This document shows, one piece after another, positions 21,880 to 25,637 of a stretch of 25,637 nt of DNA. Made by a program: the position numbers and the translations under genes. This DNA is from Acidimicrobiia bacterium. Its GTDB lineage: Bacteria; Actinomycetota; Acidimicrobiia; Acidimicrobiales; Ilumatobacteraceae. Numbering within the stretch: position 1 is the stretch's first letter; every line of letters begins with the position of its first letter. The notes below the pieces were generated by a model, which was not told the origin of the DNA, ran no database searches, and saw nothing but the letters and a program-made list of their open reading frames with translations. The stretch is from NCBI GenBank assembly GCA_013815505.1, contig JACDGA010000001.1:1-25637 (forward strand), written 5' to 3'.

Positions 21880-22452
21880 GTGCCCGACGTGGAGGTGCAG
21901 CGCTGCGACTGGGCAACGGGCTCGAACGATCGCAACGTCGCCTACCACGACACGGAATGGGGTACACCGCAGCGTGACGCCGGCGTGCTCTTCGAGTTCC
22001 TTGTGCTGGAAGGCGCGCAGGCGGGGCTGTCGTGGACGACGATCCTCGACAAGCGCGAGGGATACCGGGCGGCGTTCGCTGGGTTCGACCCGGTGCAGGT
22101 CGCCGCCTTCGACGATGACGACGTCGCCCGCTGCCTCGCCGATCCCGGCATCGTGCGCAACCGGGCGAAGGTGGCATCGGCCATCTCGAACGCCCGCGCC
22201 TGGCTCGAGCTCGACGATCCAGCGGCGTTCCTGTGGGGCTTCGTCGACGGCGTGCCGGTTGACCGACGCGCCGTCCACGCGAGCGACCTTCCTGCCGAGA
22301 CGGAGATCTCGAAGACGATGAGCAAGGAGCTCAAGCGGCGAGGGTTCCGGTTCGTCGGGCCAACCATCTGCTACGCCTACATGCAGGCGTGCGGTCTCGT
22401 GAACGACCACCTCGTCTCGTGCTTCCGCCACGACCAGGTCACCTCGCGCTGA
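21880..22452 (+). CDS. tag: DNA-3-methyladenine glycosylase I
   Basis: A 190-residue base-excision repair enzyme that removes 3-methyladenine from alkylated DNA. The zinc ligands of the Tag family are all visible: Cys in QRCDW, His in AYHDTEWG, and His and Cys in LVNDHLVSC. LEGAQAGLSWTTILDKREGYR and RGFRFVGPTICYAYMQACGLVNDH match the family closely. I use GTG 21880, 4 nt after ridA; GTG 21889 and 21895 are alternatives that leave the domain intact. Confidence 0.95.
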   Translation: MPDVEVQRCDWATGSNDRNVAYHDTEWGTPQRDAGVLFEFLVLEGAQAGLSWTTILDKREGYRAAFAGFDPVQVAAFDDDDVARCLADPGIVRNRAKVASAISNARAWLELDDPAAFLWGFVDGVPVDRRAVHASDLPAETEISKTMSKELKRRGFRFVGPTICYAYMQACGLVNDHLVSCFRHDQVTSR

Positions 22453-22510
22453 CGCGCTCGACGTACCCCACCGGGCCGAGGTCGCACTCGGACCGGACGG
22501 GCCCGCTCGC

Positions 22511-22516
22511 TACAGT
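22511..22516 (+). promoter_or_regulatory. -10 element (TACAGT) for the 51-residue membrane protein
   Basis: TACAGT matches TANNNT and lies exactly 6 nt before ATG 22523, as at serS and ctaB. Confidence 0.5.
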
Positions 22517-22522
22517 GGCGAC

Positions 22523-22678
22523 ATGGCCGGTGCCGTCCTCATCGTCGTGGCGTTGCTGCTGTTCCCCGTGCTGTTCCTGATGAGCGGCGCACTCGCCGCA
22601 GGGATCTTCGGCGAGTCGCTCGCTCGCGACGGCGCCAAGCGCTACGAGGGCAGCGAGCTCCTCGAGCTCGACGACTGA
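22523..22678 (+). CDS. Small single-pass membrane protein, 51 residues
   Basis: ATG 22523 opens 51 codons ending at TGA 22678. Residues 2-28 are hydrophobic (AGAVLIVVALLLFPVLFLMSG...), followed by a short charged cytoplasmic-type tail with AKRYEGSELLELDD. Third codon positions are strongly GC-rich, as in its neighbours, and a TACAGT -10 lies 6 nt before the ATG. These points support a real gene although it is too short for routine ORF calling. I do not recognise the family. It stands alone between tag and the decarboxylase gene. Confidence 0.68.
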   Translation: MAGAVLIVVALLLFPVLFLMSGALAAGIFGESLARDGAKRYEGSELLELDD

Positions 22679-22700
22679 CCGTCTGACGCGAGGCTGTTCG

Positions 22701-24086
22701 TTGCACCGTCACGACGAGGACGCAGAAGGGCTGACCCGCGCCGTCGTCCGCTATGCGATCGACCGGGTGCGGATGCAGTCGCCGCCGCTCGACGGCCCGG
22801 TCTCGCCCGCCGAGCTGCGCCGGCGCGCCGGGGAGACCATCACCGACGACGGCATCGGCGGCGACGAGGCGCTGCGCATCTTCAGCGACGTACTGGCACC
22901 GGCGTGCATCTCGATCGACCACCCTCGCTTCTTGTCGTTCGTGCCGGCGGCACCCACCGAGGCAGCCGTCCTGTTCGACCTCGTGGTCGGGGCGTCCAGC
23001 ATCTACGGGGGGTCGTGGCTCGAAGGCGGTGGGGCGATCTACGCCGAGAACGAAACGCTGGCCTGGATCGCCCGACTTGCCGGCATGCCGAAGTCGACCG
23101 GCGGGGTCTTCGTCAGCGGCGGCACCGCCGGCAATCTCAGCGCGCTGCTCGCCGCGCGACACCAGTGGCGACGCCTCGCCGACGGCAGGCTCGATCGCGC
23201 GCGCGGTTTGATCGTCGCCTCGAAGGGAGCGCACTCGTCGGTCGCGCAGGCGGCGCGGGCGATGGACGCCGACGTGGCACTGTGTGACGCCGACGAACGG
23301 GGCCGCCTCAGCGGCGACGCCGTGCGAGCGCTCGTCGACGGACTCGACGAGGACGACCTCGAGCGGCTGTTCGCCATCGTCGCCACGGCCGGCACGACCA
23401 ATGCCGGCGTCGTCGACGACCTCGCCGGCGCCGCTGATGTCGCCGCCGAGAACGGTGTCTGGTTCCACGTCGACGGCGCGTACGGCGCGGCGGCGCTTGC
23501 CGCGCCGAGCGTGCGTGAGCACTTTGTTGGGATCGAGCGCTCCGACAGCCTGATCCTCGACCCGCACAAATGGCTGTTCGCCCCGTTCGACGCCTGCGCG
23601 CTGCTCTACCGCGATCCCGAGGCCGGACGCGCCGCCCACACGCAGCAGGCGGAGTACCTCGACGTGCTGCATCCTGTCGCCGAACCGGGCCAGGAGCCGG
23701 GTCCGTGGAACGCGTCCGACTTCGCCCATCACCTCACGAGGCGTGCACGTGGGCTGCCGCTGTGGTTCAGCCTGGCGACGCACGGCACGCGTGCGTACGA
23801 GGAGGCGGTGGAGACGACGTTGCGCGTGGTCCGCGAAGGCGCCGACGTGATCCGCGGGGCCGATCACCTCGAGCTCATCATGGAGCCGGAGCTGTCGATC
23901 CTGCTGTTCCGGCGAACGGGCTGGGACGCCGAGCAGTACCAGCAGTGGAGCGATCGCATGCTGGCCGAGCAGATCGCGTTCGTGACGCCGACGAAGTGGG
24001 GAGACGAGACTGTGCTGCGGTTGTGCGTCGTCAATCCGTTGACGACCGTCGACGACATCGAGCTGCTCGTCGAGATGCTGGCGTGA
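22701..24086 (+). CDS. PLP-dependent group II amino acid decarboxylase
   Basis: A 461-residue fold-type I PLP enzyme of the aromatic-L-amino-acid/glutamate decarboxylase group. Visible features: VFVSGGTAGNLSALL (136-150, phosphate-binding region), H178 in KGAHSS that stacks on PLP, AGTTNAGVVDDL, D258 in FHVDGAYGA, and the Schiff-base lysine K290 in LDPHKWLF. Substrate cannot be told from sequence. The start is TTG 22701 with GAGG about 7 nt upstream; the ORF overlaps the next gene by 4 nt (GTGA), suggesting co-expression with the amidohydrolase. Nearby ridA could deal with enamine by-products of PLP chemistry, but this is speculative. Confidence 0.88.
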   Translation: MHRHDEDAEGLTRAVVRYAIDRVRMQSPPLDGPVSPAELRRRAGETITDDGIGGDEALRIFSDVLAPACISIDHPRFLSFVPAAPTEAAVLFDLVVGASSIYGGSWLEGGGAIYAENETLAWIARLAGMPKSTGGVFVSGGTAGNLSALLAARHQWRRLADGRLDRARGLIVASKGAHSSVAQAARAMDADVALCDADERGRLSGDAVRALVDGLDEDDLERLFAIVATAGTTNAGVVDDLAGAADVAAENGVWFHVDGAYGAAALAAPSVREHFVGIERSDSLILDPHKWLFAPFDACALLYRDPEAGRAAHTQQAEYLDVLHPVAEPGQEPGPWNASDFAHHLTRRARGLPLWFSLATHGTRAYEEAVETTLRVVREGADVIRGADHLELIMEPELSILLFRRTGWDAEQYQQWSDRMLAEQIAFVTPTKWGDETVLRLCVVNPLTTVDDIELLVEMLA

Positions 24087-25477
24087 CTGCGACGGCGGCG
24101 ACGCCGGTCGGCGCCGCCGGCGCGGTCGATCTCGTCATCGACGGTGCGACGTCGGTCGTCGTGTTCGACGACGTGCGCACGGAGCTCGACGGCGGGTGGG
24201 TGGCGATCGACGGCGGACTCGTCGCCGCCACCGGGACCGGCGCGGCGCCGCCGGCGCGAACGACGCTCGACGCCTCCGACTGCCTCGTCACCCCGGGGCT
24301 CGTCAACACGCATCATCACCTGTTCCAGAACCTGACACGGGCGCATCCCGTGATGACCGGCAAGCCGTTGTTCGGCTGGTTGCAGTCGCTGTACCCGCTG
24401 TGGCGCGGCCTCGACGAGGAGGCGGCGTACGTGTCTGCGTGGGTCGGGCTCGCCGAGTTGGCGCTCTCGGGCTGCACGACGTCGAGCGATCACCTCTACC
24501 TCCACCCGCGCGGCGGAGGCGATCTGCTCGGCGCCGAGATCGCCGCCGCGCTCGATCTCGGCGTCCGGTTCCATCCCTCGAGGGGAGCGATGTCGCTGTC
24601 GCACAAGGACGGCGGGCTGCCGCCCGACGATGTCGTGGCGCCCGACGACGAGATCCTCGACGCCTTCGAGCGGGCCGTGCACGATCACCACGATCCGGCG
24701 TACGGCGCGATGACCCGCATCGCGCTCGCGCCGTGTTCGCCGTTCACGGTGACGGAGTCGCTGATGGTGGCGGCGGTGGAGCTGGCGGAACGGCTCGACG
24801 TGCGGCTGCACACGCACTTCGCCGAGAACGCCGAGGACGACGAGTTCTCGCTGGCGACGTTCGGCTGCCGTCCGACGGAGTACTTCGAACGCACGGGATG
24901 GCTGACGGAGCGGGCGTGGCTGGCGCACTGCGTCACGCCGGACGCCGACGAGGTGCGGCGGCTCGGCGCGGCGCGTGTCGGGGTCGCGCACTGCCCGTCG
25001 AGCAACATGATTCTCGCTTCAGGGGTGGCTCCGGTCGTCGACCTGCTGGCAGCGGGCGCACACGTCGGCCTCGGTGTCGACGGCTCGTCGTCGTCCGACG
25101 CGGCGTCGCTGTGGATGGAGGCGCGCCAGGCGATGTTGGTCGGCACGCTGCGCAGTGGCGCCGGTGCGATGACGGCCCGAACGGCGCTCGAGATCGCCAC
25201 GATCGGTGGTGCGGCGTGTCTCGGGCGCACGGGCGAGCTCGGCACGCTCGCCGTGGGAGCCGTCGCCGACGTCGCCGTGTGGCCGCTCACCGGCCCGGCG
25301 TTCGCCGGCCCACTCGCTGATCCGGTGGAGGCGCTGTTGCGGTGCGGTCCGGTCCGGGCTCGCCACACGGTGGTCGCCGGCCGTCCCGTCGTCCTCGACG
25401 GCGAACTCGTCTCACCCGACGTGGAGGCGATGCTCACCCGCCACCGCGCGGCCTCTCTCCGCCTGTGTCAGCGATAA
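24083..25477 (+). CDS. Amidohydrolase, 8-oxoguanine deaminase-like
   Basis: A 464-residue amidohydrolase-superfamily protein of the guanine/8-oxoguanine deaminase and chlorohydrolase branch. Metal and catalytic residues are visible: H77 and H79 in VNTHHHLFQNL, H245 and E248 in HTHFAE, H282 in LAHC, and D333 in GLGVDGSSSSDA. LFGWLQSLYPLWRGLDEE is typical of 8-oxoguanine deaminases. Expected reaction: hydrolytic deamination of a purine (8-oxoguanine to urate); related triazine hydrolases are the main alternative. GTG 24083 overlaps the decarboxylase stop. The XDH-like gene upstream would fit a purine theme. Confidence 0.85.
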   Translation: MTATAATPVGAAGAVDLVIDGATSVVVFDDVRTELDGGWVAIDGGLVAATGTGAAPPARTTLDASDCLVTPGLVNTHHHLFQNLTRAHPVMTGKPLFGWLQSLYPLWRGLDEEAAYVSAWVGLAELALSGCTTSSDHLYLHPRGGGDLLGAEIAAALDLGVRFHPSRGAMSLSHKDGGLPPDDVVAPDDEILDAFERAVHDHHDPAYGAMTRIALAPCSPFTVTESLMVAAVELAERLDVRLHTHFAENAEDDEFSLATFGCRPTEYFERTGWLTERAWLAHCVTPDADEVRRLGAARVGVAHCPSSNMILASGVAPVVDLLAAGAHVGLGVDGSSSSDAASLWMEARQAMLVGTLRSGAGAMTARTALEIATIGGAACLGRTGELGTLAVGAVADVAVWPLTGPAFAGPLADPVEALLRCGPVRARHTVVAGRPVVLDGELVSPDVEAMLTRHRAASLRLCQR

Positions 25478-25485
25478 CACGCGGC

Positions 25486-25504
25486 GTCGGCGGACACCGC
25501 TGAC
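25486..25504. terminator. Hairpin between convergent genes
   Basis: GTCGGCGG (25486-25493) pairs with CCGCTGAC (25497-25504, one G-T wobble) around an ACA triloop. It lies in the 36-nt gap between two convergent stops and could end transcription from both sides. There is no T-tract. Confidence 0.4.
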
Positions 25505-25513
25505 GAAGGAGCG

Positions 25514-25637
25514 TCAGTTGGCGGTGCGGGGGGGCACCGTGTCGAACATCGGGCCTTCGGTGCGCGAGCGCTTCAGCTCGTAGAAGTAGGGCAGCCGGGC
25601 GAGCGCGACGGCGCCGTCGAACGCCGTGACGGCCTCC
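25514..25637 (-). CDS. C-terminus of an unidentified protein (partial)
   Basis: On the minus strand one frame is open from the window edge to TGA at 25516-25514, giving the last 40 residues, with LPYFYELKRSRTEGPMFDTV in the middle. Almost every third codon position is G or C, as in the genes around it, so it is very likely coding. I cannot name the family from this fragment. Confidence 0.6.
   Translation of the reverse strand, partial: EAVTAFDGAVALARLPYFYELKRSRTEGPMFDTVPPRTAN

Overview
The window is a high-GC, gene-dense stretch of bacterial chromosome. Several things point to an actinomycete: a WhiB-family regulator, the clpS-DUF2017 pair, a tRNA-Glu with a G1-U72 end, a caa3-type oxidase with a small COX4 subunit, frequent GTG starts and many apparently leaderless genes with a TANNNT -10. 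A deep-branching group such as Acidimicrobiia (Ilumatobacter-like) is my best guess. That placement is an inference, because no rRNA or marker tree is available here. I see no mobile element, CRISPR array or phage gene.

Layout. Positions 1-42 hold the start of a secreted or anchored protein on the minus strand. Three minus-strand tRNA genes (Phe, Asp, Glu) follow at 235-499. The minus-strand pair clpS and DUF2017 lies at 595-1411. From 1580 to 10319 runs a long plus-strand respiratory operon: ctaB (haem O synthase), a subunit I-like protein, a subunit III-like protein, a multi-helix protein with a cupredoxin-like tail, then ctaC (with cytochrome c domain), ctaD, ctaE and a COX4-type subunit. 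After an intergenic region with hairpins come serS-pdxH, then an oligoribonuclease fused to a Dabb domain, then a quinone-oxidoreductase-like gene. At 14394-15175 lies a WhiB7-like regulator with a long leader that holds a small ORF and a strong intrinsic terminator. Next are a thiol-disulfide protein and CcdA (cytochrome c maturation), then a NUDIX hydrolase convergent with mrp. mrp is divergent from a SufR-like regulator, which is followed by erpA; together these form an Fe-S biogenesis locus. A compact xanthine-dehydrogenase-like protein overlaps the erpA stop and seems to lack any standard start codon. The window ends with ridA, tag, a 51-residue membrane protein, a PLP decarboxylase, an 8-oxoguanine-deaminase-like amidohydrolase and the tail of a minus-strand gene.

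How the genes work together. CtaB supplies haem O for haem A, CcdA and the thioredoxin-like protein handle the thiols of c-type cytochromes such as the CtaC tail, and ctaC-ctaD-ctaE-COX4 encode the oxidase. The most unusual element is the pair inserted before ctaC. The subunit I-like protein keeps the family architecture but has lost every histidine that binds haem or CuB, and its subunit III-like partner has lost the family's signature His and Glu residues. This looks like a non-catalytic shadow oxidase module that is co-expressed with the real enzyme. The second highlight is the whiB7 leader, which has the layout of a translation-controlled attenuator.
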